From NCBI RefSeq assembly GCF_008831285.2, contig NC_045145.1:25018956-25082955 (forward strand): a stretch of DNA of 64,000 bases, given 5' to 3'. The DNA comes from Nymphaea colorata (lineage: Eukaryota > Streptophyta > Magnoliopsida > Nymphaeales > Nymphaeaceae). The stretch's first letter is position 1; the number at the start of each line of letters is the position of its first letter. This document shows, piece after piece, positions 9,755 to 22,170 of the stretch. The notes beneath the pieces were generated by a model. The model saw only the letters and a program-made list of their open reading frames with translations, did not search any database and had not been told where the DNA came from. The translations under genes and the position numbers were made by a program.

Positions 9755-12750
9755 CTCGGTTGGGCTAGAAAGACCGAACCAATGAAGTCCTACCTTCCCA
9801 AGATCTTCTTGAGGGCTAATCTAAAAACCAAAAATCCTAACAAATCAAATACAAGAGTCTACCCGGCCGGACAGGACCCCGGCGCAAACCCGGTAGGACG
9901 GTAAGTACAAGTGCGGGTAACCCTTTCCCAAAATCCTAACTACAGCCAACCTAATACAAGAAACTAAAATGGGACAAGAGGCCTTACAAAGCGCGAGCGG
10001 TACAAAGGTTAAACCTCTCACAACTCACTCACAAACCATGCAAACCACAACTATCGTCCAAACCACGCCCGTGCTCGAGTAGGTCGGTCTTGTCCTTAGT
10101 GGTCGTGTCTTTGGCAAAGGTGCCACCGAGGTACCACAATGGGGACAGGGACAGAGCCCGGGCTAAAGTAATAAAGGAAGCAAACTAATATGCTACCTAA
10201 GAACAAAAAGCAAAACACCCTTCCCGTTCTACAAAGGGGGGAATGGAGACCAATACCGGCCAAGGAAGAACCTTGGCGTAGCCGGATAAGTGACCACGGG
10301 ATGAGAACCAAGTCCCGGGTATTGCAGCTCACGGTACAAGAAGTCCAGCTGGGGAGTGCCTCCACGTAGCGCCTGCGCGAGTGTTGATTGCCGGCGAGGA
10401 GGGCACATGAGTCGGCAGCCGCCTGCTGCCTTGCGCCGAGAGATGGCGACCGCCTGTCGCCGCTGCCGCTGCCTAGGTTGCCGTGGGAGTGACGAGGGGG
10501 GCTGAAGCCGGAAGCGGCGACGCCTACCTGCCTGCCTTCGGGTGTGGCTCGGCCACGCGCGACGAGAGATGCCGACGGAAGAGGGGAAGGCCGGGGACGA
10601 GGGTCGGGGAAGCTAGCGAGAAGACTAGCGTAGCCGGTGTGACCTAGTCCTAGCTAAGGCTCGGGTGGGATAGGTGTGACAGGGCTCTATAGGTAGGTCG
10701 GTCTAGTCAAGGGAGGTTGGGGATGGGGTAGGCCGAGGTAAAGCGTGTCTTAGGTGCGGAAGAGGGGTTGCTAATTACAAGGTGGGTCTGATTGGCTAGG
10801 CTTAGGTTGAGCCTATGCTCGGAGAAGGTGGTCCAAGTTGACCAAATGCGGAAGGGGTTAAACTAAGTAGGTGGTTGACTAATTGGACCGAGTATAGTGG
10901 GTCCGGGTGAAGTTGGTCAGGTGGGTCCCGCGAGGTAAGCTCGGGGCGTCTAGGGTTTGGCTTAAAAGGGAAGGGGATAGGCAGCGGCCAATGGTTACCT
11001 AATTTGGCTAAGTGAGGCTAAGAATACTGGCTTAGGATAGGGCCGAGATCAAGGGGGTTTCCTAAGGTGGAGGCGGCGCGTGAGGGACCTAGGTAGGTGA
11101 GGGTGTGACTTGGCAGGTCGTGCCAAGGGTGTGCGCCGGATTCTTGCCACGTGGCAAGATCTACGGTTGTGATAGAGGTCGCTAGAGGAGAGTCTAGCGA
11201 TAAGGAAGAGATGATCTCTTCTTTCCTAAAGATTAGGAGAAGGGATCGCCCGAGATCGAGAGGATTCGGGCGCGGGCCAAATGCGGGCCTCAATCTCTCT
11301 CGTAGCTTTGGATGGCGACACGTGGTAGTGATGGGAGGCTGAGTGAGGCTGTGAAATTGGACAGAGATTGAACGAGATCGGGATCGAGACAAACGTGGAA
11401 GGATGGGTGTGACGCGCTAGGACTTTCCTAAGAGGAGGAGGGAAAACACGTGAAGGGGAGAAGCAAATCCCCGTGGAGCTGGCGTGGCTGCCACGTGGAG
11501 ACGCGTGGGACCTGGCTGGACGCGTGGAGAGTGAACTGGCTGAGGACGTGGCAGGGAGGAGACTCGGGATTGCGACACTAGGCAAGATGGAGGGCTGAGG
11601 CAGGTTGGCGATTTGGGTTGACAAAAGGTAGAAGCTACGAAATAGGAAACCAAATGCGGTGACTAAGGCTTTCCTAAAAACTTGGAGCACGAGATCCAAG
11701 GCTGATCTCGCTAGGGACTCATGGGGCTAGCTAGGACACGAACTTGGGAAGGTAGCTGAATGGATGACACGTGTGGAAATCGACGACCAAGGGGGAAAGG
11801 AGCTGAATTTACCCGGATTAGGCTGGCGACCAAGGGAGGGAGGCTCCACTGCCCGCCGGCGGCTAGGGTTGCGATCCTTGTCCAAATGTCCACGTTGCCC
11901 TTATCTGATTGGTTTGAAACTTCAGGGAAGGAAGGGCTGAAATGTCCTTTACCACCGGAAGTAATGGAGGTCGCCGGTAGTTGCAGCGGTGACCGGAGTT
12001 ATGCAGTTTTCCGGTGAGATGCTGGAGTTGTCTTTTAGCCGTCCAAATGCACCCGATTTTGGATATTTTGTTCTATTTTCTTGGGTGATTCCACTGGACT
12101 GACTTTCAGAACCAGATCACGGCCAGGGTGGTATTTCCCTTCGCTTTTATGCTGCTGGACCGAGAAGTAATGGGGAAGAGACCGAGCTGATTTTTACCGA
12201 TTTTGAAGGTTCTTCCTCCGTTAAAACTTGACGAAACTTGGCTAGATTAAGCCTAAAGATTGGCGAGTCTCTCCAAGACGTGTAAGAGACGAACTAAGGT
12301 AGATTTCACTGAAGATCTCAAGCCCTACTCTCAGGGTATGCCGAGGGAAGAACTTGGACACCCGGGAGAACTCTTCTCTAGATCATTCCCCATGCAACTC
12401 TTGTAGAAAACTAGATTCTCTAAAGACTAACCTGTTTGCCGTCGACTGTTGAAGTCGATGGAACCCAACGCTTCAACCTTCCCTTTGCAAGAGCCGGCCT
12501 CGCAACTCCTTCATGTTCAAGGAGAAGGCACTGAAACTTGATCTTAGAGTGCTCGGATGGGGAATCTAACCGTGGACAAGAGGAGGGATCGCTGCCGGTG
12601 GAGAGGATCCGCCTAAAGCCTTTCACCTTGTGCCTTTGCCTTCGAGGATGCCGGATCTTCAAGGTATTGATGGAGACAAGGAAGACGCCATGGGGTGAAG
12701 GGGAGGGAGAGGACGCACTACCGCTCGGAGAGAGGAGATGTGGGAGACGA
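9755..12750. mobile_element. GC-rich insert of about 3 kb, unclassified
   Basis: It interrupts copy A of the duplication. Copy B has no such sequence between the equivalent landmarks at about 18175 and 18217. It is much richer in G and C than its surroundings. I found no terminal repeats, target duplication or transposase or polymerase motifs. The minus-strand frames at about 11018-11699 and 12420-12770 are open but of low complexity and resemble no family I know. An LTR fragment or non-autonomous retroelement (LARD-like) is my best guess. Confidence 0.5.
11143..11158. promoter_or_regulatory. Perfect 16-bp palindrome with G-box core
   Basis: CTTGCCACGTGGCAAG is its own reverse complement and centres on CACGTG, the core bound by plant bZIP and bHLH factors. 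Four more CACGTG hexamers lie at 11319-11324, 11447-11452, 11492-11497 and 11768-11773. Binding is inferred from the motif only. Confidence 0.4.
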
Positions 12751-12754
12751 TAGA

Positions 12755-13290
12755 ACATTTGTTGGTTCAAAAGAGGATAGGAAACGGTTGATGTACATCG
12801 ATTCTACATACTACTATCGTTTGATTGAGGTGCCAAGCAATCTCATGGTCATGAACAATTAGCAACATCCTTTTGTAGATTCTCTTCTTCAAGGAAATTT
12901 CTCATTCATTTTTTGTTTAATTCAAATTGTTGTAAGACTCAAGTCTACTGCTCTTTATAAGAAAGCAATATCGTTTGTTATTTCTACACTCACTGCCTCT
13001 GGCTTAGCTGTAACATCAATGGGACCTTTTCTAATTCAAAGGTCTACTTATTTCCACATGACTACCTTGTTTGGCACGGAAGATTACAACAAGTATTTTC
13101 TTGCAGCCATTACCATAACAATATATTTCCAATATAACGTTCTCTTTTTGCCAAGTTTCTACTCTATCATTTTTTGTTTCTTCTTAAGCGGCCTGATGGA
13201 AGGAACTTGAGTACACTATCATCAATGCATTTTTTGCAATGTTTTTAGTGATACAAAATAAAAGAAAGACATCTATTGGCTATTTCAATT

Positions 13291-13326
<36 letters not shown>

Positions 13327-14165
13327 TGAGAGAAGACAACCCGCTAGAACTGGTAAAACCTATCACTCTCTTTATTTCATCTCACCTCCTCTTGGACGCC
13401 TCCTATACACTCTCACCTCCCTTTCTCTGTCTTTCTATGAGAGCATTATTGAAGAGAGACCAAAAACAGTCAAAATCATTTACACCAAATTGATTTCTAC
13501 CCTTTTTTTTTTTTCTTCTTCTTAAATGGCCTGATGGAACTTGAGTGCAACTGAGCTATATACATTACCAACGATCAGGTGATTGATGTTACCGGAATCG
13601 GCTGGATTGAACCGATAAATCACTTCCAATAAATGCTTCCATTCGGTGGTCAACTCGACCTGCTGTTTCCTTATGCATTTCTTAATAGATATAAAAATAT
13701 TTTTATTCTTAATTAGTTTTTGTATTCTTCCGTTCATTTTTCCATAAAATGGTTTTTTTTTGGCTGATTTGCATCTAAATCATTTACATTTTTTAATTGG
13801 CCAGTTCACCAAATTGGCAGCATACATTGTCGACTCGATTCAAAACCAGTTCTTACATCACAGCCATCAGACCATGAGGCAGTCTTGAATGTCAGATTGC
13901 TTCAAAAATAAGGTAGGGAACATCTGGGCGTATGTTGTTTGTATTAGAATATATGGGGACTAGTTATCGGGTTGCGCATGAGGAGTTGAGCTCAAGTCGG
14001 CTCATATGTTGTTGGTTCAAGCTCGAGAAGAGCTGTACCGAGCTTGACTGGTTCAAGCTCATTTACCAACTCTCCATTTGATCTGATTTCTCACTGCAAG
14101 TTCATAAATTACAAAAAAAAAAAGGTAAGATAGATAAAATTTGTATTCATAATTAATTTTTATAT
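12755..14165. repeat. Segmental duplication copy A (right part) with R1 repeat
   Basis: It matches 18217-19185: 'tgttggttcaaaagaggatagga', 'gatgtacatcgattc', 'atatttccaata', 'cggcctgatgga', 'aataaatgcttccattc' and 'ggcagcatacattgtcgactcgattc'. Inside, about 13250-13500 is an extra block starting with a (TA)n(GA)n microsatellite. The phrase 'cttcttaa...ggcctgatgga' occurs on both sides of this block, so the inserted block may have duplicated its edge. Confidence 0.7.
13292..13326. repeat. Compound microsatellite (TA)n(GA)n
   Basis: A TA run is followed without a gap by a GA run. The sequence after it ('actggtaaaacc' then 'cactctcttt...ctcacctc') resembles that after the same kind of microsatellite at 22943, so both may be ends of one element family. 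Confidence 0.8.
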
Positions 14166-14342
14166 AAATTCTAACATTCATTTTTCCAAAAATTGACAAA
14201 AAATATATATATAACATATATTTTTATATGTATTTCATTCCGTGCATTGAGAACCAGAGTGCAGAGCTTCTTTTGCTGCCCCCTTTTTTCGGCCGTCACT
14301 CCTTCATTTGCTGCCCCCTTTTTCGACCGTCACTCCTTCAAT

Positions 14343-15031
14343 TAGGGCTGCACAATGAGTCGAGGCAACTCGGGCTCGACTCGAACTCGCTCGAGTAAAC
14401 TCCACTCGAGCTCGACTCGTTTTTTATACGAGTCAAGCTCGAGCTTAAATATAAACTTGAGTATGTTAATGAGTCAAGTTCGGGTTAGTCGAACTCGACT
14501 CGGCTCAACTTTAATCTCATTTTTTATTTTGCGTTTTTAATTTTCCCATTTTTTTTCTTTCACCCACATGCAGCTTAATCTTTTTTTTTTAAATTTTCTA
14601 ATTTTCCCTCCCTTTTTTTCCCTCTCTTCACCCTTTCAGCCACTTTTCTTTAAACCTCATTATTTTTATCCTACCATTTTTCTCTTTCCTCACGACTCAT
14701 GTTCGTTTTTCCTTCCCTTTTTCTCTTTTCCCAACACGCTGCCTTTCCTCCTCCATATGTCGTCATTTCCTGCCTTTTTCTCTTTTCTCAACACGCTGCC
14801 TTTCCTTCTCCCCCACGTCATCAGTGACACTTTCACCCATGCATAGCCCTCAGTTGCAGCAAAAAAGGAAGGCATTACCGAGTTTAAACGAGCCGCTCGA
14901 GTCAAGCTCGAGCTCGAAGGCCGTCACTCGAGTCGAGCTCGAGCTGAAGATGTCAAGATCGTGTCGAGCTCGAGCTGACTAAACATGAGTCGAGCTGAGC
15001 TCGAGCTTGACTCGGCTCGTCTGCAGCCCTA
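14343..15031. mobile_element. CTCGAG-rich hAT-like MITE, copy 1
   Basis: The ends are inverted: TAGGGCTGCA at the left and TGCAGCCCTA at the right, followed inward on both sides by runs of CTCGAG and GAGCTC. The flanks ccttcaat (14335-14342) and gcttcaat (15032-15039) are an 8-bp target duplication with one mismatch, the length typical of hAT transposons. The element is 689 bp and has no transposase. The interior is T-rich with a block of TTTTCCTTCCC type. A relative lies at 58799-59764. Confidence 0.75.
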
Positions 15032-15299
15032 GCTTCAATCACCACTCTGTGCTACTTCTCAGGCCTTTACTACTATCAGATTTTAAACACAGGCATACAA
15101 TAGACACTAACATTTTAAAGGCAAGAGTCACTTTTGACAAGGTGTTATTGCTTGTAATGGAAAGGCGTTGTGGTTGTTCGCAATGAAGGGCTACACCGGA
15201 CACATAGAGTGCTGGATGTGTCCGTAATAAAGTGTCGTCATAGGTTATACTTTGTGTAGTGGACTATGTTTCCCCTTTTCCTGCCTCAGCTCTATCCAC

Positions 15300-16480
15300 A
15301 TTATTCTGGAATCATGTTCCCCCATGTGGAAGCATCATCAATCGTCTTCCCTTTCTTACCAGCTGTTCTTCCATTTTCTCTCACTGGCAAACCTGGTGGT
15401 GAGTCGTTCACCATAACCTCACTCTCCAAACCAGTCATTTCTTTGCTAGTTTTAATTCCATCCAAACAACAAGAATCCTGAAATTTGTTTTTTATTGGAG
15501 GAGAAAGAATCAAACCTGATGAGGACTCACGGTTCTCCCCTCCGATTCTTTTTGTTATCAATTGATTCTCCATCTCCTGCTCTATCTTCTTGTCACTCAC
15601 CAGCTGGTTGGTCTTCAAGTTACTCTGCAATTGCTGGTCTCCTGTAAATCAATCTCTCCATTCCAATCTTTCTGGATCTAACGTTCCTTTCAACTTCCAT
15701 CTGCCTATGGAGAAACCGAAACTTGTTACCCCCCAATTCTGGTTCTCCTTTTGATCTGGGTCTCTCCTTTATTAACTCCTCATTTTTTCCCAAAATTTTT
15801 TCCTTATTCCCTCCCAGCCACTCCTTAGCTCTCCTGACATAATGATAGGTCTTCACTTCCTTCCACCCAACTTTCTTTGCCACACCCTCTTGAGAAGAAA
15901 CCACCAATTGATCAGCTCTACACCGACTTGTCATATGAGTATATATTCACTTTGCAATGGGAGGAAAATTTAATATTACTAACATAGTTGATTTCTTGAA
16001 GAACAATTTCTCCCTCTTCCAATTCCAATTCAACCTCGGATTTTGGACTGAAATCCAAGCTACCTGCACGCAAATTCTGCTAGCCCCATTTTTGACATCG
16101 ATTGAATATGGATGTCATCTTCCATCGGTTCTCCCAATAACGCTCTGGCAATAGCTTGGAAAGTGCATCGATTCCATAAAAATACTGGCAAATTAGGAAC
16201 CCTAATCCAGATTGGCACTCCCATATGGATACGGAGCATCTTGGATTCCATCTGCTGGCAACCATCACTCTTCCACCCAGTTTCCATTCTCCCCTTCTAA
16301 AAAGTACCCTGAGTTCGTCCTCAGTATGAACCCTTACATGGAAAGCATCCCTCCCTAAGAAAGGGAACTTAGGGTTTGCAACTGCTCTCCATGGACTTTA
16401 TCAGATCATTAGCAATGTAAGCAGAAACGCGAGAATGTCCACCCCTTTCGAACACCCTTCCTCCCTCCATTCCACTTCCA
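15300..16480 (-). pseudogene. LINE (L1-type) ORF1 relic
   Basis: The best segment (about 16060-16290, minus) reads PIWIRVPNLPVFLWN followed by ALLGEP and SMSKMG. This matches the DUF4283-like part of plant L1 ORF1 proteins (W-x-R-x-P-N-L-P-x-x-L-W ... G-K-P ... S-M-x-R-x). Upstream, in a shifted frame, is a W-K-L-G-G-R segment expected just before it. Downstream, two open but overlapping frames (15934-15620 and 15630-15301) rich in Lys and Glu could be the ORF1 C-terminal tail. No reverse transcriptase part is seen, and frame changes show that it is decayed. Confidence 0.55.
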
Positions 16481-16639
16481 AAATTCTTGTCCACGGATTA
16501 CCAAATACCATAAGTTGTCAAAGTTTGGACCTTCTTTTATTAGGATGAACTTTTCTGCTTTTATTATAGTTTAATCGCTCAACTACTAGGTGTCTAAACA
16601 ATAAAGCTCACAAGCTACAAAATCTGCATATGTATACGC

Positions 16640-17165
16640 ATCAACTTTCCTTTTCCTAACTCGCAGGCTACATGCTGTCTTTTTTCTTGTTCTATCCATG
16701 CATATAAATGTCTATCTACATGTTCATGTTCATGTGTGCAACCCACTGAATGAGGGTTTTGGTTGTACAAATTGTATCTTATATTTTTGGTGCATTTATT
16801 CTGCTTTTTTTAACACTTAAATGGAAGAAGTGATTGTCGTAAGCACTATGATGTTTGGTGAGCTTTAGTTTGAATAATTATTCTAACTTTGCTATTGTTT
16901 TTTATATATGCAGGAAGACAATGTCAACTGTGTTTATTTTGAGTGTTTGAGGTATCAAATTGAAGCAGGGGTGGTAGTACACTTCAGGCCCAAGAGAGAC
17001 AAGAGATTGAGTAGGAACTTTGGCTCTCTAGTGGATCATAGGTCCACTACACTATCTCAGATGGTCAACGAAATTTTTGATGTGCTTTTTATTTGGTAAA
17101 GACATTTGGCAACGAATTGGCCAATAAAATGAGTGAGAATGCTATTATTGATTTCTACCAGCAAT
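16640..17165. repeat. Dispersed duplicate pair, copy 1 (gene-like)
   Basis: It is similar over about 520 bp to 20268-20835. In the middle a pyrimidine and AT-rich tract ends in ATATGCAG at about 16914 and is followed by 'gaagacaatgtcaactgtgtttattttgag'. This looks like a 3' splice site and exon start. The open frame downstream (16908-17099, plus) has no family I recognise. It may be a captured gene fragment or part of an unrecognised transposon. Confidence 0.5.
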
Positions 17166-17224
17166 ATCAATGACATGACCATACCTACATGACCTCTAAA
17201 GTCTAAACTTCCAAATTCAGGTCT

Positions 17225-19185
17225 CCCTATCAGCCCACTTGCTGGCTTTGCCGTGCACTCCCAATGAGGCCTTTTGCTTTTGTGTATCCGAGGGCTTGAT
17301 CACTAAATTCATACCATGTGAGGGGTAATTTTTTTTCCTACTAATTTTCAAGGGTATTTTTTTCTTCCAATTTACATCAGATATCCACCCAAACCGTTCA
17401 TTAAAAAAAATATGAGGAAAAAATAATATTTAATTAGGAAGTTAGACCACATTCAGATTTAAAAAATGACATTCGATCGGATTCAGATTTACATATACAT
17501 AAATATCTAATCAGATTCAAATTCAGATTTAGGTCAAATTTAGTTTTAAAAAACAGTCCTACATTCAATGCTCTTACATTTTGAAAATCCTTTGGATTGG
17601 GTTCAAAATTCTGTTTTCGATACAAACTTATATAAAAATCAGACTCCGACTGAATTTAGATTTTGAAATCTGATTTGGGATGAAAATTTTGGGTATGAAT
17701 TTTTCTCATACGTGTTCGAATCAGAATTCAAATCCAAGTACATGGTCAGGTTCAATTTCATAACCTTTAGCCAATTCCACTATAATAAGCTAAATTTATC
17801 CATGCAAGAGAGAACGAAGCAAACCTTCTTTCATGTTTTTAGCTGTATTTATTTTTTTTTAAATGCAAAAAATTATTGGGCCTACCAGGATGCTGATGGG
17901 TTGACTATAACGCTTGGTCCTTGCCCGTTAGGTTGTTGGGCCGTACTACCCGGCTCGACATGTCTGGGGCCTGACAGGCCAGGTACAGTGCCAGATATGG
18001 GTTGAGGTGGGTCGGGTTTGGGTAACTGCTCTTTGCAGTGGTCTCTCCTACTCACCAAGAAAATAAGTTTTATTCCAAAATTATTGAATGATAAAACTGG
18101 TTAATATCCCTTGGCAAATGGTCTCGCTAGGCCAACTTCATGCATTCGATTTCGATGCAAGTTTGCCGGAACATAGGGCTGCTGATTTTTATCTCGCAAT
18201 CAGACTATGATTGCTTGAACATCTGTTGGTTCAAAAGAGGATAGGAAGTGGTTGATGTACATCGATTCCAATACTACTATCGGTGCCATGCAATCTTATG
18301 ATCATGAACAATTAGCAACGTCCTTTTGTAGATTCGCTTCTTCCCATTTTTTGTTTCATTCAAATTGTTGGAAGATTCAAGCGATATCGTTTGTTATTTC
18401 CAAAATCTGTGCTAATGGGACCTTTTCTAACTCGTACGTCTTCTTATTTCCACATCACCGCCTTGCATGGCAGCTCTTACCATAACAACATATTTCCAAT
18501 ATCATGTTCTCTTTTTGCCAGGTTTCAAATTGATCCTTTATTTGTTTCTTCTTAAACGGCCTGATGGAACTTGAGTACACTGCATTTAGTGGACGCTGGC
18601 TTACTGGACATTTACAACTGAGCTATATGCATCAGGTTATTGATATTACAGGAATCGGCTGGATTGGGCTGAGAAATCATTTCCAATAAATGCTTCCATT
18701 CAGTGCTACGTCAACTCGACCTGCTGTTTCCTTATGCATTTCTCAATAGATATAAAATATTTGTGTTCTTAATTATTTTTTATATTCTTCCATTTATTTT
18801 TCCTTTTTTTTTGGTGATTTGCATGTAATCATTTACATTATTGAATTGGCTGGCTCACTAAATTGGCAGCATACATTGTCGACTCGATTCAGAAACGGTT
18901 CTTACAACTAGAGATCAGACCATGAGGCAGCCTTGAATTTTTGATTGCTCCAAAAATAAGGTAGAGAACATCTGGGTGCTTGTTGTTTGTATTAGAATAT
19001 ATGAGGACAAGTTCTCGGGCTGCGCACGAGTAGAGCTCAGCTAGTTCAAGCTCATTTACCAACTCCCCCATTGATCTGATTTGTTTTCTTCATTGTGAGT
19101 TTGAAAACTAGAAAAAAAAAGGGTAAGCTACATAAAATTTTTATTCTTAATTAATTTTATATCTATCTTCCATTCATTTTGCCGA
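17225..19185. repeat. Segmental duplication, copy B
   Basis: This is the second copy of the unit seen at 8925-9745 plus 12755-14165, in the same orientation and without the 3 kb insert. It includes the GATTCAGATTC block (about 17450-17740) and an R1 repeat (18217-18900). Small indels and substitutions are spread throughout, so the duplication is old. No coding frame is supported. Confidence 0.72.
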
Positions 19186-19199
19186 AAATTTCATTTTTT

Positions 19200-20260
19200 G
19201 CTCATTTGCATCTAAAAGCATTTAGATTATTGGATTGGCCCGTTCACCAAATTGGCAGCATTGTCTATTTGATTCAAATGTCGGTTTTTACAACAAGGGG
19301 ATTAAACCAACAGGGCCGTCTTGCATATTCGCATGCAACATGTGGGAAAAGGGCCCAACCAAGCAGGTAGCAGCAAGGCCATGGCCCCACCTCAAAAAAA
19401 ATAAAAAGAAATTTACATGTAAAATTTTAAAAACTTTCACTTGTCCTATATAAAAATTTTAAAAATGATAATTCGGCTTAAATCAAAATTTAGAAACTTT
19501 AATTCATCCCCCTTATAAAAAATTTCTAGCTCGGTTGTGCCCCCACCCCTGAGGAGGTAAATGAGAAATTTTATAAAAGAGAATATATACATAAATTAAA
19601 GCCATTTAATTCCTGTTCATGCATGTGGCTACCACTCGGTTACATCAGCCACACTTAATGCACAACCATGTGCATATATATATATATATAGAGAGAGAGA
19701 GAGGTATAATAATGTTACATTTGGAAAACTTAAGAACCTAGGAAAAAGACCCTAAATTATTCAACTTTTCAAAGGATTTTAAGAAATTTTCACATTTTTT
19801 TTGCAAAATATTCACACAACCAACAATTTATTCACCAAAGTTTTCAAATCTCAATGACTGATAGAAAAGGTTCTAATGCAAAACGATCTTATTATCCTAA
19901 TTCTTCCAAGTTTGAGACAATAAGGGCAACGATCAAGAACACAAGTCCACCAGAGGAGAAAAATAATAATCAGAAGATATTCTGCAAGAGAGAATCCCCC
20001 GCAACACAGGAAGCCTTGGTACAGGTTGAGTCTTTCACGGTTGTTTCCAGATTTTTATCATGGAAACAATAAGAGAACGAGGGATTGACACTTCTAGAAT
20101 GATACAATTGTCACTTCTGAAGTTCCCTTCACAAAGAGGGATACCCAAACAAGTTATTGGGAGATGGATCTTAGTCCATCTCAAGTAGTCAATAAATCTA
20201 CACAAAAAGAAATAACTGCAGACATCAGATGATTAATAAATAACCCTGATTTGTGGCCCA
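19200..20260. other. Intergenic, one unassigned open frame
   Basis: It contains a (TA)n(GA)n microsatellite at 19674-19702. An open frame on the plus strand (19854-20072) encodes a Lys- and Ser-rich 72-residue peptide of no known family, and I do not call it a gene. Confidence 0.35.
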
Positions 20261-20267
20261 AGGGAAT

Positions 20268-20835
20268 GTTCAGGCTACATTCCGTCTTTTTTCTTGTTCT
20301 ATCAATGAATATAAATGTGTGTCTACATGTTCATGTTCATGTGGCAACCCACTGAATGAGGCTTTTGGTTGTACAAACTGTATCTGTTATTTTTGGTGGA
20401 CTTATGGTGCTTTTTTTAACACTTAAATGGAAAAAGTGATTGCCTTAAGCACTATGATGTTTAGTGAGCTTTAGTTTGAATAATTATTGTAACTTTGCTA
20501 TTTTTTTTTATATATGTAGGATGGCAATGTCAACTATGTTTATTTTGAGCATTAGGGGTGTCAACGTCCTGTTCTACAAAGAGGGGTCACCAATGCACAA
20601 ATTGGAGCACAACAGGATGATAGTACCTTTAAAGCACTGAAAGCAGATCTTGTACCCTAGGGAGACAAGAAATTGGGTAGGAGTTCGGCTCTCTACCAGA
20701 TCATAGGTCCACTACATTCACCCAGACGGTCAATGAACTTTTGACAAGCTTTTTACTTGGCAAAGGCATTTGGGAATGAATTGGCCAAAAAAATGAGTGA
20801 GAATGCTGGTATGGCTTCCTACGTTGTTAATTCAG
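20268..20835. repeat. Dispersed duplicate pair, copy 2 (gene-like)
   Basis: It matches 16640-17165. The candidate 3' splice site is kept as ATATGTAG at about 20518 and is followed by 'gatggcaatgtcaactatgtttattttgag'. An extra block of about 60 bp ('gtgtcaacgtcctgttctac...') lies before the shared part resumes at about 20640. Stops and indels make the downstream frame unusable. Confidence 0.5.
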
Positions 20836-21398
20836 ATAGTTGCTTCCTCTCCTGCAGCAGTGAGAACCAAGCCAGGTTCTTGGTTGAACCAGGTCAAATT
20901 CAAGGTTCCATTATAAGCCGAATTGCCTAAAGGCCTAGTTTATTATCCTCAAGTGTTTAATACAAAAAAAACCTTTAGTGTTTTGGTTTATTTTCTTAAG
21001 CTCTGATCGTTCTCCTAGTCCAAATTTCAACTTGCATAGTTACACATTGCAAGCACATAAATACACCTCATAAAAGTTAAAAAATCTTTATACCTCACAT
21101 AGTATCCAAGTACACTTTGTTTAAAAATGACAATCTTAAAATTGTAAGGTTTGCATGAACCCTAAGAACCCAGCAAACTTGCACTCGTCACCCTATTTGT
21201 TAATGCTCTTTAAACATTAATTACATTCATCTTAAAGATGCTTCAAGAAATTCACTTTTCCCCTACTCACACTGAAGGCAATAACAGCGACATATGGGTG
21301 ACATATTGCAATGTTTCCACGATTTCAATATGAAATAGCATCCTTGAACTTCGTACTGTTACCAGAAAATAGTTTTATAGATATGGCCATCGGCATGT

Positions 21399-22170
21399 TT
21401 ATGGGACTGGCTTCATGCATTTTTTCATGCTTGAAAATACCAAAGAAATAGTACTTTCTTTGATATAACGCTAAGCTTCCTTTAACATTGGTGGCTTCAA
21501 TTACTAGGAAATAGAATGAAAATTTTCTGTATTCATTTTCGCCCTTAAAGGGAGAACGGTCTTCTATTTAACTAGAAGGGTCATTTTGGTCACTTTTAGT
21601 CCATAACACATCATCATTTGTGAAGGGCAATTGCAAATAACATGCCACAATGACACAATGCTCACATCATATAATTCCCATCCTCTTGATTCAAGGATTT
21701 TTCTGTTCATAAAATTGGACTTCACTCCAAAACTTACCAGAATTTTACATTTTTGTTCATTCGCCTTGTGGTGCATTATTTTTTTACGGCTTATGGGTTT
21801 GGCTTTATGCATTTTCGCACACTTGAAAAGATCAAAGATATATTTTTTTTTTAGGATAACACCAAGCCTCTTCTAACATTGTTGGCTGAAAATCCTAGGA
21901 AATAAAGTGAAATTTTTTCAAGTTTCACTTTTTGCCCGTTATAAGAAAGAGGGGTTTCTATTTAATTAGCATGGTTTGTGTGGTCATTTCTAGTCCCTGT
22001 TAGGGGCCATTACATTTAACATTCTTCAATAATGCAATGATGCTCATTGCTGACAATTCTCACCCTCCGCATTCAAGGGGTTTTTTTTAGACAAAATTAG
22101 ACTGTGGCCCAAAACTTACCAGAATTATACAATTTTGTTCATTTTCCTCGTTGCACATTTTTTTTTGGAA
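21399..22170. repeat. Diverged tandem duplication, two units of about 385 bp
   Basis: Unit 1 (about 21399-21785) and unit 2 (about 21786-22170) share landmarks in the same order: 'ggcttcatgcattttt'/'ggctttatgcatttt', 'taggaaatagaatgaaaattttc'/'taggaaataaagtgaaatttttt', 'cttctatttaactag'/'tttctatttaattag' and 'aaaacttaccagaatt'. Both are noncoding. Confidence 0.7.

Noticed and set aside
11018-11699. Open frames in the GC-rich insert
   Set aside because: Several overlapping frames on both strands are open because the sequence is GC-rich. Composition is low complexity (Ser, Pro, Arg) and no domain is seen.
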